Source of the DNA: Carettochelys insculpta
Lineage: Eukaryota > Chordata > Testudines > Carettochelyidae
Assembly (NCBI RefSeq): GCF_033958435.1
Contig: NC_134152.1
Span: 16,106,001-16,170,000 of the forward strand
Direction: 5' to 3'
DNA length: 64,000 nt
Shown: positions 10,290 to 21,799 of the stretch, piece after piece
Position numbering within the stretch: the stretch's first letter is position 1
Layout: each line of letters starts with the position of its first letter
The notes under the pieces: generated by a model
The model's input: the letters and a program-made list of their open reading frames with translations, nothing else
The model's database searches: none
Told to the model about the DNA's origin: nothing
Made by a program: the position numbers and the translations under genes

Positions 10290-11540
10290 ATTATCACAAT
10301 GATCACTTTTGGCCTTGGAATCTATGTGTGAATGAAATACAAGAACAAATTAAATATGATAATATGAAGTTATGAATTCTGTGTCTGTCTGGGACTTTGG
10401 TGATTTCTGTAGAGGCTTGTGCAGCTGCCCTAGGGGCCATCTAAGCAGCACTCTGTGGGATTTCTCCCTACCCCATCTCCCCACACCCTTGCTCCAAGAT
10501 TTAGTCAGGGGTATTTAGTACAAGTCATGTATAGATCATGGGCTGTGAATTTTTGGTTACTAGTGACCTATCTATGACATTTATAAAAATACCAGTAACT
10601 AAAATATAGCCCTAATAATAATGCTTAACCTGATCATCTAGTGCATGTAACACTTTCTAAACATGGTGATAATGTGTGAGGCTCTGCAAATACTAGTCAG
10701 TTAGCTTCCTCATCTAAATAATGCCAATACCCTAGGGAAAGTTCATGAGATATGAAGGATCTAAGTAGCATGGCTCTCCAGTGGTAAATATGGGATTTTT
10801 TTCCCCAGAGATATTAGAGGAGATACAGAATGGAGATGTGTGGGCCTTCCTAGCAGACTACATTCTTTGATTTAGGAACTGATAATAGTGAGACAAAAGG
10901 CATTGTGAAATAACTGTTTTGGCAAACTGTCAGTGTTTTAATGGATGCGTAAATTGCAGTAGATGAAGTATTCCAAAGAAGTGAATCACTGAAATCACAA
11001 ACAGCAGAAGATGAGAATTAGAACATTAATGTAAACTCTTTCATCTTCAACAGCCCTGTTATCATAGGAAGATTTTAGTCACTCTTTTACTATTCAGGAA
11101 ATTGCACCTCCCAGTTTATTAATCACTCACAGACGGTAAAGGAATCTGTCTCTAAGGAAATGATAATGTAATCTGACAGACAGAACACAGGCTGGGAGTA
11201 TTGACCTCCTCATTCTAACCCTAGTTCTAACAGTGACTGTGGTCTTGGCCAAATCACCTGGCTTCAGTTCCTCAGTTTCTTCATTTCTACAGTTGGAATA
11301 ATTCTACATACTTCCCCACCAACCAGGAGTGTTGTGATGATTTATTAGCTAATTGACAGTTTGTGAGACCTGCCTTTAGAAATATCTATGATGGTTAGAA
11401 ATGTATATGAGTGAGCTGTGGGAAATCAGACCCTAATCCAGAAAGTAGTTTTATGCACATGCTTAACTTTAAGCAGGAGTATAATTGATTTTCATATGGT
11501 TATAGCTAAATGTACAGCTGGTCATATAATTGGAGATGCC
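10290..11540. other. unassigned stretch
   Basis: A/T-rich sequence with no recognisable gene or repeat boundary. Confidence 0.35.
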
Positions 11541-11722
11541 TCTCCTAGAGCTTGAAGGAACCTTGGGAGGTTATGTAGTCCAGTCCCCTACCCTCTTGGT
11601 AGGATGAAGCACCATCCCTGACATCTTTTTGCCCAATCCCTAAATAGTCTCCTTAAGGATTGAACTGACAACCCTAGGTTTAGCACACCACTGCTGAAGC
11701 CTCTGAGCTACCCCTCCCCCAA
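11541..11722 (-). repeat. Cry-type tRNA-derived SINE
   Basis: Read on the minus strand, it starts GGGGGAGGGGTAGCTCAG (an A-box-like tRNA head), has a B-box-like stretch (GTTGTCAGTTCAATCC), then a body and a CR1-like tail (AAGGTTCCTTCAAGC). This layout is that of the turtle Pol III SINE with a CR1-type tail. CR1 machinery in the same genome could mobilise it in trans. The copy is moderately decayed. Confidence 0.75.
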
Positions 11723-11833
11723 TGGCTACTGCTAAGCATGTGCTAAAGTGCTTTGCTGGATCAGGGCCTGAGTATAAAGGCATCTGCATTAAAATAAGGG
11801 CTCCAGCTTTCAGCACCTAACAAATTATTCTGT

Positions 11834-12081
11834 GGCCCAGTCTACATTTGCACATGCAAAGATCTGCCACACCAGTGCTTTAAAGTGAAAGTATGGACAC
11901 GGCAGGAGTTCTGGATGAACTCTATGGACTCCACCTAAATGAGGGAAATCACTCCGAGCACTGGGAGCTCATTTACACCCTCATTTTAAAACTCTGTAAT
12001 TTGCTGTGCCAAAGGGTGTGTTTTTTCACACCCCTCAGCAAGTAAGTTTCAGCACAATAAAGTGGCAGTGTAGGCATGGCC
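11834..12081. mobile_element. small TIR element, hAT-like, non-coding
   Basis: The ends are GGCCCAGTCTACATTTGCAC and GTGTAGGCATGGCC. The interior has the hairpin GGGTGTGTTTTTTCACACCC. I recognise this as a common sauropsid non-autonomous DNA element, probably hAT. The flanking 8-mers match poorly (about 4 of 8), so the superfamily is uncertain. Confidence 0.55.
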
Positions 12082-13140
12082 TAAGTTATGCCTTGAGTAC
12101 TTTGATCTGGTGGATTTTCTGGGGCTGGTCTGTGGAGAAGCTCCTTGAAATGTTCTGCCCATCGGTTCAGTTGCTGCTCTGTCCCTATTATAACCTGTCC
12201 ATTGTTGTCTTTGACTGGTCATTCACGTCTGCTGCATTTTCCTGAGAGTTTCTCTGTAGTGTCATACAGCTATTTCATGTTTCCAGTTCTCACTGCAGCT
12301 TCTGCTTCTTCTGCCAGATTCTCTGTGAAACTCTGCTTGTCCGTCTTCACACTCATCTTCACCTCCCTGTTGACTTTTGTGTATTCTTCCTATGCTTGCT
12401 GCCTTTGCTGTTATGGTGTGGCTGGTGTTAACTGCCCCTTTTTTGCACTTCCTCTCTTGTATCTTACACATTGTTTCTGCTGAGATCCATTCCTTTTGTT
12501 GGGGTTTTTGTGATCCGACAACTTCTTGGCAAGTTGCTGTTATTGTTTCTTTCACTTGTTGCCACCAGGTGTATAGATCTGGGTCTTTATCATACAGATC
12601 TGATAGAATCTGGAACTTGCTGGTCAATGTAAGTCAATACCGTATCTTGTATCTTTCAAGAACCTGATGTTGTATCTCTATCTTCTGGTTACTGTTTCTG
12701 ACATGTTCTTCAGCTTCAGTTTCAGTTTGGAAACCAGTAGATCATGGTCTGATGCTACATTGGCTCTCCTGTTTACTTGTGCAGCATGTAGTGATCATCT
12801 GAATTTTTTTGGTACACAAAAGTGGCCAACCTGGTTCTCTGTAAAGTGATCTGGAGAGACCCATGTTGCTTTGTGAACACTTTTGTGAAGGAACAGACTA
12901 CCTCTGGTGACCAGGCTGTTAAGGGCACAGATGTCTGAAAACCTTACTTCATTTTTGTTCACCTCTCCCAATTATGGGGATCCATCACCTCTTCAGAACT
13001 GGTGTTGTCCACTCCAATTTTGGCACTGAAGTCTCCCATCATGATTTTCACTTCTCTGTCATGTAGCTTGTCAAGTACATCTTGTCGATTGTGGAAGTCA
13101 TCTTTGCTTCGTCACTGTGATCATTTGGTGGTGTGGAGCA
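12082..13140 (-). pseudogene. RTE-type LINE: endonuclease C-terminus and linker
   Basis: Minus-strand translation gives, in order, a decayed apurinic endonuclease end (HKATWVSPDHFTENQ, then ANVASDHDLLVSKLKLKLK near 12900-12700), then the linker to the RT domain (DLYDKDPDLYTWWQQVKE, then KEWISAETMCKIQERKCKK, 12600-12390). These blocks are characteristic of RTE-clade LINEs, the family often mislabelled craniofacial development protein 2-like. SDH is the endonuclease catalytic signature. Stops and frameshifts show it is dead. It abuts the TIR element ending at 12081 and faces the plus-strand RTE copy from 13230. Confidence 0.8.
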
Positions 13141-13229
13141 TGGGATGACTACCTCATGGTCCATTCCCTCTCATGGTGAGGTGGATTGTATGTCTCAAGG
13201 ACCCAGAGAGCTATGCTAGCGGGAGCTAC

Positions 13230-13855
13230 AGCTCCTGGAAAGGTCACCCAAACTGGACATAACAAAAGGTAGAGACCAGACAAATTTGGATCAACTCTCC
13301 CTGAGGTAAAAGGGATTGGCTTAGGGCTAACAACACTATCCATAAAAAAAACCAAAATTTACAGAAACATCCACAAAGAAACCCACAACTACACAAGTCT
13401 TGGGGAGGAGTTAACTATATGCTCAGATTGAGTAAGAAGAATGGCAGGGAAAGCCAAAAGGAAGCTGTCCTGCAGATAATTCTTCTCTCACACGTGACAG
13501 CCATCCTGTTTGGTATGTGGAATGTTCGACCATGTATCAAGTGGGGGAAGACAGCATAGATGGAAGTGGAGATGAAACAGTACAAGCTTGCGGTTTTGGG
13601 CTTGAGTAAGACAAGATGGACACAATCTGGGCAGCTACTCCTGGCAATAGGTGAAACCCTCATCTATTCAGAACCAGAAGGTGTGGGCTTTATTGTATCA
13701 AGAGAGGCATGTGGTGCTTTAATGGAGTGGACTGCAGTATCCTCACAAACAGATTCTACACAAAAGTGTGAAAGGTACTAATTGTGCAATGTTATGAACC
13801 AATCAATGAAGCAGCTGAGGAATATATGGAGTATAAAATGGATTAGAAAGCTGGC
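13230..13855 (+). pseudogene. RTE-type LINE: 5' region and endonuclease N-terminus
   Basis: The plus strand reads a decayed RTE endonuclease start near 13515, with KQYKLAVLGLSKTRWTQSG at about 13575-13630 followed by ETLIYSEPEGVGFIVSREA. In the family LGLSETRW carries the catalytic Glu; here the position is Lys (SKTRW), so the active site is lost. Sequence upstream to about 13230 resembles RTE 5' UTR. The copy is cut at 13855 by a CR1 insertion and resumes at about 14810 with the far C-terminus, so the middle of the RT is also deleted. Confidence 0.75.
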
Positions 13856-14809
13856 TTGATGGTCGGGCCCTACAGGTACTGGTCAATGGCTCAGTATCTG
13901 GATGGCGGTTGGTTTCAAGAGGAGCGCTTCAAGGCTCCATTCTAGGGCCGATGTTATTCACCATCTTTATTAATGACCTGGATGAGGGACTGGATTGCAT
14001 TCTCAGCAAGTTTGCAGGTGACACAAAACTAGGGGGAGAGGTAGATATGTTGGAGGGTAGGGAGAAAATCCAGAGGGACCTGGATAAATTGGAGGATTGG
14101 GCCAAAAGAAATCTGATGCGGTTCAACAAGGAAAAGTGTAGAGTCCTGCACCTGGGGCGGAAGAATCCCAAGCATGGTTACAGGCTGGGGACCGACTGGC
14201 TCAGCAGCAGTATGAAGGAAAGAGACCTAGGGGTTATGGTGGATGAAAGGCTGGATATGAGTAAACAGGGTGCCTTGTAGCCAAGAAGGCTAACAGCATA
14301 TTGGGTGCATTAGGAGGAGCACTTCGAGTACATCTGGAGAAGCAGTTATTCCCCTCTATTTGGCACTGGTGAGGCCACATCTTGAATATTGTGTCCAGTT
14401 TTGGGCCCCCAGGTATAAAAAGAATGTGGATTTGCTGGGGCAGGTTCAGTGGAGGGTAACAAAAATGATTAAGGGTCTGGAGCACAAGACCTATGAGGAG
14501 AAGCTGAGGGATTTGGGCTTGTTTAGTTTACAGAACAGAAGACTTAGGGGTGATTTAATAGCAGCCTTCAACTTCCTGAAGGGGAGCTCTAAAGAGGAGG
14601 GTGGGAAACTGTTCTCAGAGGTGTCAGATGGCAGAACAAGGAGTAATGGTCTGAAGTTGAAGAGGGAGAGGTGTAGGCTAGATATTAGGAAAAACTACTT
14701 CACCAGGAGGGTGGGTAAGCATTGGAATGTGTTGCCTAGAGAGGTGGTGGATTCTCCATCCTTCAAGGTTTTTGAGTCCCAGCTGGACAAGGTCCTAGGA
14801 TTCTATGAA
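13856..14809 (+). pseudogene. CR1 LINE, 5'-truncated, nested in RTE
   Basis: CR1 reverse transcriptase blocks run in order: VSRGALQGSILGPMLFTIF (13910-13970), KFAGDTKLGG (14010-14035), LDKLEDWAKRNLMRFN, then after a frameshift near 14280, LVRPHLEYCVQFWAP (14366-14410), VTKMIKGLEHKTYEEKLRDL, and a C-terminal block ending in SPSFKVFESQLDKVLGF. The catalytic FADD motif is FAGD here, so the first catalytic aspartate pair is broken. The 3' end is the CR1-type ATTCTATGA at about 14801-14809. The element sits inside RTE sequence on both sides. Confidence 0.85.
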
Positions 14810-15310
14810 AAACATCCGGAATTCTCAGCAGATCAGAACTCAGACTAAGACCAGGTTATTTAACTCCAATGTCAAATCAGTCCTACTGTATGGAGCAGAA
14901 ACGTGGAGAACAACAAAGAGGACTGTGAAAAAATGCAGATGTTTACAAATAACTGGCTCCGGAGCGACTGTCCATATACCATCAACAACCGAGATCTGTG
15001 GCAACTGACCCATCAACTTCCTGTCCAAGAAGATATGAGGAAGAGAAGATGGCAATGGATTGGACATACCCTTAGAAAACCAACCACTAGCATCACAAGG
15101 CAAACCTTAAGTTGGAACCCACAAGGAAAAATGAAAAGAGGGCACCCAATAAACACCTGGCATAAAGACCTGAAGGAAGACACTAAAAAGAAGGGATAAT
15201 GTGGTCAGAACTGGAAAAGATCACCCGGGACAGGGGATCCTGGCAAAGGGTTGTCTATGGCCTATGCTACAAGATGTAGGAGTGGAAGAGGCTTACTACT
15301 ACTACCCTAA
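14810..15310 (+). pseudogene. RTE-type LINE, RT C-terminal region
   Basis: The plus strand resumes RTE sequence immediately after the CR1 tail: TKTRLFNSNVKSVLLYGAE (about 14850-14905), then in another frame NNRDLWQLTHQLPVQEDM, KRRWQWIGHTLRKP and ITRQTLSWNPQGKMKRGHP (15000-15140). These are the conserved C-terminal blocks of RTE ORF2. Frameshifts near 14905 and 15190 make it non-functional. A CTACTACTACT-like 3' end is visible near 15300. Confidence 0.8.
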
Positions 15311-15319
15311 CCTAATAGA

Positions 15320-15720
15320 ACCTCTGAACAGTTGTTGATACACAGTAATATTACCATAGGGAATCTCTTGAGCCCAACAAATCAAACATTGTGACTTTGG
15401 CACTAATCACTTTTCATCTAATATTTTAAGGGTTTCAAAACCAAAAGACTTGTTTCTCTGTAAGGGTCTTCTGATTCTTCTTCTCATTATTTTCCTTTGT
15501 TTTCTGGTTATTATTGTTCTGATTGTTGCTTAATGTGACACTTCCATTTACATAACATCATTTCTTTCAATACTCCACTCTGTAGCTGTTTTTATAAATG
15601 CAAATATCCCCATTCTGCTGTGTTATTCAACTATATGTAAAAAATAACGCAATAAAAACTGTTCTGAGACTGAGACTGGGGGAAGATCTTAGTCAACTCT
15701 ATTACATTAAAACTCGAAAT
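15320..15720. other. unassigned A/T-rich stretch
   Basis: No gene or repeat recognised. Confidence 0.35.
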
Positions 15721-16590
15721 GCATGATTTCGAGTTGCGCTCAACTCACATTAATGCAAGTTAAGTGCAATGCAAAATTCTGCTCCCCCTGGCCCTGGCTC
15801 AAACCCCCTGGCCCTGCAGTGCCCTGGCTCAGCCCCCTCCAGCCCTGCTCACCACCTGTGTGTGTCTTTGGCTCAACCCCCTACCCCAATCCAACCCCCT
15901 GTGCACCTCCCGTTCAGCACACCCCACCCCCACTCCGGTTCTAACCCCCTGGTCCCAGTTCAAACCCTTTGCTGGCTCACCCTCCACTCCCACACCTGGC
16001 TACAGCTCAGCCTCCCCCCCACCCTGGTTCAAATCCCTCATGCATGGCTCCAGTTCCATCCTCCAGCCCTGGTTCAAATCCCCCGTGCACGGCTCCAGCT
16101 CACATCTCCGCCCTGGTTCAAACCCCCATGCGTGGCTCTAGTTCAATGCTCCCTTGTCCCATTTCAGCCCTGCTCCCAAGTGCGGCTCCGGTTCAACTCC
16201 GGCAGGTTCAAACCCTTGCGTGCAGCTCTGGTTCCATCCTTCCTCCCCAGTTCAACTCCCCTGGCCCTGCTTCAACCCACCCATGGCCCAGCCCACAACC
16301 TGAGCAGGGCTCCACTCTCCTGTGCCCCTGCAGCCCTACCCCACCCCAGGCTTAATCCCTCTACCCCATTCCCATGGCCCCAACCCACCACCAGGCTTAA
16401 CCCTCCCCAGATGCCCCCCCCCCAGTCCCAGGACTTACCTTTCAAAAGGAGCTTTGGGTGCTCCTGCTGCTTCCCCAACTGCAGAACCTGTGTTCTGCCA
16501 GGGAAAAAGCTGTCCCCCACTTGTGCAAAATTCGGGTTACGCAAGGGTGCATGGGAATGCAAAGAAGACCAAAGTTCTGGGTAATGATGA
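15721..16590. repeat. C-rich degenerate minisatellite
   Basis: About 600 bp (15780-16440) is built from loosely repeated units of the form CCCTGGYTCAAACCCCC, CAGCCCTGGTTCAAA and similar. It is bordered by TTTCGAGTTGCGCTCAA on the left and CAAAATTCGGGTTACGCAA on the right, which look like remnants of one larger repeat. Open frames up to 271 codons on the plus strand are proline-, serine- and leucine-rich in all three frames. This is what a C-rich tandem repeat yields without selection, so I do not call a gene. Confidence 0.6.
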
Positions 16591-16636
16591 GAGGATGGCA
16601 GTTTCATCTCCTGATACTATTGACAAACTTTTTTTA

Positions 16637-16948
16637 TAACAACAAGCAGTCGTGTGGCACCTTATAGACTGACAGATATTTTGGAGCATAAGCTTTTGTG
16701 GGCAAAGACCCGCTTCATCAGATGCATGAGTTGGGGGGGTGGGTTTCAGAGGGGTGTTTAAAGACTGGGGTCCCAGTAAGAGGGAGGGCCAGAGTTGACA
16801 AGATCTATTCAACAAGGTGGAAATGGCCTAGTATCAACAGCACTTATCAAAAGAGGAAAAAACAAGTCAGATCAGGAAAGCTTGGAAAAGTTCCTCTAAC
16901 TACAATACCCACCTAAGAAAGTGAGGAAACAGATTGATAGAGCCAGAT
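16637..16948. mobile_element. Penelope-like composite fragment, inverted halves
   Basis: The left part (16637-16860) is a minus-strand Penelope 3' terminus and UTR of the same family as 5062-6508 (GGCACCTTATAGACTGACAG, then AGGGAGGGCCAGAGTTGACA). The right part (about 16865-16948) is plus-strand coding sequence from the end of the RT domain, reading PPKKVRKQIDRARW across frames. Two outward-directed halves are therefore joined near 16862. The right half is cut by a palindromic MITE remnant. No target duplication could be assigned. The terminus keeps CTGATGA (minus, 16715-16721), but the GAAA box is mutated to AAAA. Confidence 0.65.
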
Positions 16949-17145
16949 GGGTCCCCATTTCAAAATCCCCATTTCGAAGTTGCCAGGGTCCTTTCGAAAA
17001 GGAGCCCTGTCTGGATGAGCCGCATGGCGGCGAGCTGTGTCAATTTCGAAGTGCCGTGGCTGCCGGCATTCTAGTGAGGCTCTGAATATGTATTTCAGCG
17101 CTTCATTAGTAAATTTCAAAGTTTTGGGCTAGTGTAGACACAGCC
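16949..17145. mobile_element. palindromic MITE, copy 6, left arm mostly lost
   Basis: The right arm is complete to the terminus GTGTAGACACAGCC. Only a short piece of the left arm remains near the centre. Many CpG sites have decayed to TG/CA. It is an older member of the family at 5357, 8678, 23878, 53955 and 57249. Confidence 0.7.
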
Positions 17146-17333
17146 AAGGTGTAGAAAAATCATTGGGTCCAAATTCTTAAATTGTTCTGCATATAGAACT
17201 CCTGTTGCAATATAATATTGGGAGTTCTTCATATGGAGATATGGATTGCTATAGAATCAAGCCCTAAACCCTAGCAAGCGTTTCCATTCCTGCACCATTT
17301 CTCCCTTTCTCTCTCATTCTAGCTCACTCTCTG

Positions 17334-17728
17334 ACTGTGTCTACACTTGCATTCCTCTTTTGAAAGAGGCATGCAAATAAGCGAATTGGAAAATGCAAAT
17401 GAGGTGCAGATTTACATATCTGGCACCTCATTTACATATTCTTCTTTCGAAAGAAGAAAAGCAGTGTAGGCACAGCTCTTTCGAAAGTATACCCGCTCTT
17501 CAAAGAAACTCTTCCTCCCATGAAAAAAGGGAAGAAGGATTCTTTCGAAGATGGGTTTACTTTTGAAAGAGCAGCATCTACACTGGCTTTCCTCTTTTTA
17601 AATAAGCTCTTTTGAACTTAGAATATGCAAATGAAGTACCACACATGCAAATTTATGCCTCATTTGCATTTTAATGTGACTCATTTGCATAACTCTTTCA
17701 AAAGAGGAATGCAAGTGTAGACACACCC
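17334..17728. mobile_element. second palindromic MITE type (TTGCATTCCTC ends)
   Basis: The ends are CTGTGTCTACACTTGCATTC and GAATGCAAGTGTAGACAC. The interior is a long imperfect inverted repeat with repeated CTTTCGAAAGA, TCTTTCAAAAGAGG and CATTTGCAT motifs. It has the same outermost GTGTCTACA as the other MITEs but an unrelated body. No ORF. It abuts a (CT)n tract. Confidence 0.75.
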
Positions 17729-17749
17729 TCTCTCTCTCTCTCTCTCTGA
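17727..17749. repeat. (CT)n microsatellite
   Basis: About ten CT units directly at the right end of the MITE. Confidence 0.9.
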
Positions 17750-19534
17750 CATATGAATCTGCTAAAGCTGAATATGCTCCTGCTAGCTGGGTCACTCCCT
17801 GAGATGCTGTTCACATGACGTCAGGAGTCATCAGAAGGGTGAGCAATTTATTTATTTATTTCTTCAACTCTGATGTGTTTTTCTTAATGTACTTCAGAAA
17901 CCTGCTTAAAAAAAAAGGGTGGTGGTGGGAGAAAAGCGTTCGTAGATCAGTAGATCCAGGCTGGGGTATCCTGTATTAGGCAGGGTTAGAACATCCTTCA
18001 CCTTAACATTTATCAGTAAGAGCAAGCCTGTTTGGAATAGCATGTCTGCTGCAGCTTCTCCATCCCAAGTCTTCTAATCAGGTTCGCGTGCATCTGCACT
18101 AAAAAGAGCAGTGCTTTAGTGCCACCCCAGTCTCCCAACGTTAGCTGCATTTCCTCTCAGGCGAGATGAGGCAGAAAGGGAATGACGCCTCAGGAGAGGG
18201 GTGGGCTTCAGAACCTGAGCCACAACTGCCGAAGACTAGAGTTAGTATGAGCCCATTAGCCAAGTCTGTGGACTGAGGCTGGGAGGCTCTCTCCTGCTCA
18301 TTCCAAAATGTGGTGTAGAAATACCCAGGAGGGACTGCCAGCAGGCAGAAATATGATCAGTGTGTAATTTTGGTGAGCTTGCTTGTTTGTTTAAAACCAC
18401 GCAGCCAAGTTCCTCACGATTCACAGGGAAGAAATATCTGGCATGTGCTTGTGTGTTTTGAAAAGTTTTATAGTGGGAGTGAGCACAAGAATTGCACGGA
18501 TAGGCAAAAAAAGGCTGGCATGCCCCTGCCTGTGCAGCTGAGAAGGCTCTTGTACTGTACAGACAAATGCTAAGGGGAAGCTGGAGTAAGATCTCTTCAT
18601 ACCAGCATATTCAAGCCTGAAACTCATCACAAATAACAGCACATCTTTTGAATAATAATTTCAGTAGAGTTTTATTTGAGGAGATCTTCAACTGAAGTCA
18701 CTTTTACAGAATGATTTGAAGGAAAACATTTCTCCCCTCCACACATTTCCCGCTCCATTGCACCATCTCAAGTTTACTTTCACACTCTATTCATATCTTG
18801 TTGGTAATCCTGCTGAGTTTCAGTGAGAAAAAAAATACTAATAATGAAAATATAAAGAGTGCACGTACTCCATACAGTAAGTCCCATCAGTGCTGCCAGA
18901 GCTTCTCTAAATGAGAGAGAAATTGACAGTTTTTATAACTCATTACATCTTAAGTCATCTGCTCTGACTTAATTTTTGTGGCATTTAGGGGAAGTGAGTA
19001 AGATTTTTTAGAAAATAGCAACTATGTGAATAAATATTAAACTTCAGATTTAATAACTGCAGATTTTTCTTGAATTTCAGTAGCGCAAGGTCCTTTGGCA
19101 ACAACTGAAACTGACTCTTGCCTTCTGGCATTTCTTTTTGTGTCCACCTTGGCGTGAAGAGGTTGGTGAGCTGACTTAGGCCTCCCAAAATAAATCCTGC
19201 TGTGCTGGGACTGTGGCTGGGAATGGAGCCAGAGCACGCTGTGGCTTCTGACCAAACAAAATGGTCACTTAGTTATCTTTAGGGATTCTTCTGTCTGTAA
19301 TCCCTAGTCAGTAGTTTAGACATTTCAATTTCTTAGGATCACGAACTATAAAAGCCGGAAAGCAACACAGACCTGGTAGGGACTCCAGAAATGTTCTTGG
19401 GTTCCTTAATCTTTTATGTTTTAACTAGTAGTCTTTAAGTACAGTGCAATCTGACAGTATTTCTTATGGGTGAGATTTTAAAAGGCAAAAAGGACAGAAA
19501 CGAAACTATCACTGACAGTTAACAAGAGTCAATG
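17750..19534. other. unassigned stretch with an ATTT tract
   Basis: No gene recognised. A short ATTTATTTATTTATTT tract lies near 17846. A minus-strand frame at 19037-19255 shows no family resemblance. Confidence 0.35.
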
Positions 19535-19735
19535 GTTATTAGCCAAGATGGAGGAGAATGGTGTCTCTAGTCTTTGTCAAAAGAGGGAATGGGCAACAGA
19601 GGATGGATCATTTAATGATTATCTGTTCTGTTCATTCCCTCAAGGGCACCTGGCCTTCGACACTTTCAGAGGACAAAATGCAGGGGTAAGATACACCTTT
19701 GGTCTGACCGAGTATTGCCATTCTTAGGTTCCCAT
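19535..19735 (+). repeat. CR1-type LINE 3' tail fragment
   Basis: The block runs from CAAGATGGAGGAGAATGGTG through TGATTATCTGTTCTGTTCAT to TCTGACCGAGTATTGCCATT. It matches the 3' end of the CR1 at 49140-49330. Only the 3' UTR is present. Confidence 0.75.
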
Positions 19736-19739
19736 GTAA

Positions 19740-21795
19740 CTTGGGTACCTATGTGCCTTTGCAAATCTCCTCTACCCAGCCAAATTTTGGTTAACACGTT
19801 TGCTAAATGTTTTGTGACTATCAAATAAATAACAAAAGAGTCATATACATTAATAAACAGAAAAGACCTATTCATTGTTACAGGCTGTTCCCTAGGCCAG
19901 TGCAAGATTGTTTCTTACAGTGTATTAAGGAAATGTTGTTTTAAAAGGTGACAAACGAGAAACCAGGCAATTTTTGGGACAAGAAGTAATAGGAAATACT
20001 GTTAAAAGATTAAAGTATAATCTGAAACAATATATTCTGGTTTGAACCTCTCCGATTTTCTGTACAGAAATATCAATGAGCATTTCATGTATAAATTGAA
20101 GGTTATTTTGTTTTAAATGTAGACATTTCCCAAAAAGAAATCATCTTTTAACCTAGGCACTTCCAATCCATATTCTATTGTTCATTAATTATGTTATAAA
20201 GCAGATCTGAGCTTTTTTAAAAAGCATACTACAATTGATCCTCTTTAATCCAGCAACCTAGGGAAGCAGTCTAAAATGGATTATGCAATTTTTCAGGCCA
20301 TGCGTGTTCAACACAATTAAAGTAAACAAAGACTATTACTAAAGCTTTTACAAACCACCATAGAATACTACACATATATAACATCATAAGATAAATCCTT
20401 AATGCATTGTATGTAACTTAATTTTGTTTTTATTATCATATGTGGGTTACTAAGCAGAAAACTACTAATTCTACCGTACATTGCTCTGCCATTTCTCATG
20501 TTCACAAGTTAAATTTGTGCTAAACAGTAAAGCATATATTTTATATGTATGCTTTTAATTTTGTTGCACTATATTTAAACATATTTTGTTTGTATTCTCA
20601 TTATGGCACTCCACCCATGTGAGGGGGGGTGTCCCCAAACTACCAGTGTTCCCAGATCATGGACATCTGGATTAAGGAGATTCATCTGGGTGTGTGTAGG
20701 CAGGGTGGTCCTTGCTAGCAGGTTCCAAGCCTGGCAGATGGGTCACCCATCTTCTCAATGTCCTCCTGGCCTTTTTCAGTTCTCCAGCACCAGGCTCCAG
20801 CCTTGGGGTTCCTTGCTCTGTAGTATCAGGATCTAAGGATCGACCAGTGATGGCAAATTATAGAAAAGCAGCAGAGGGTTTCCTCTGACTTCCACCATTT
20901 TCAGAGCTTTCAAACTCAATATCTAAAATCTGCTCTAAAATCTGAATAGTTACTCTGACTGCTTGGAAATCTGCCACCTGGGGATGCAGAGAGCACTAGT
21001 GATCCACACATCAGGTCATTTGACTAAGCCTCAGTTACAGACTACTCCCCAAAACAGTTTCCTTCTGGCCTGTTAAGAAGAGAATAAAGTATTAAGTATG
21101 TTTTAGATGAATTGCAGACCAATTTAATTTACACGAATGGTGTGAATTCACCTGACCATCAGTTAACATAACTAAGGACAAGCCAATCCCAACCCTGTTA
21201 GACAAAAGGAGTTTTGGAATAGGTGCCTATAAGGTGCAACAATTTGAGAGTTATGGGTGGCAGTTTGATTTTGATGAAACTGTAAGCAATTTGTGAGAAG
21301 GGCAGGCAGAAATAGGCATGTGAATGCTTCCAAGGCAGGGGTTCCTATTAGGAATCAGAGGAGTGGAGAAACTAAAGGAGACTGGTGTGGAGCAAGGGGA
21401 TTGTGGGGAGGGGGCTAAGTGGGGATGGCTGGTAGGGGAGGGGAGAAAGACTGGAGGTTCAGGTGAGGAAGCCATAGTCCCATCCAGGTCTTCCAGTGCA
21501 CCCCACTGCACTCCTCCAGGAAGGCAGATTTCAGAACATTAGCAGCATGACATGGATCATGATCAGGGAGGTTTTCTTGTTATGTGAGCTTCAATATAAC
21601 TATAAAAGAGAATTACAATATAACATCATTATAATTATGCAAATGGGAGTTATCAGTATTTAACAAGCAGCCAGGAGCTGCCCTGGAAATTCACTGTAAC
21701 CAGATGTCACCTATATTAAAAATGTAATGGGGGGGTGTCACACATGTGACTTTCCCCAGGCCCTGCACCACCCTAGGGATGGCCCTGAACAAAGA
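19740..21795. other. unassigned stretch
   Basis: Mostly A/T-rich, with a somewhat G/C-richer part at 20600-20850 and G-rich sequence at 21340-21480. No gene or repeat recognised. Confidence 0.35.
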
Positions 21796-21799
21796 TACT

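Noticed and set aside
11541..11722. tRNA gene
   Set aside because: The tRNA-like head is fused to a SINE body and a CR1-like tail, and the cloverleaf is decayed.
15769..16584. 271-codon open frame
   Set aside because: It is a product of a C-rich tandem repeat; all three plus frames are open and Pro/Ser/Leu-rich, with no domain.
19037..19255. Small basic protein on the minus strand
   Set aside because: A weak impression of a chromatin-protein pseudogene could not be supported by any conserved motif.
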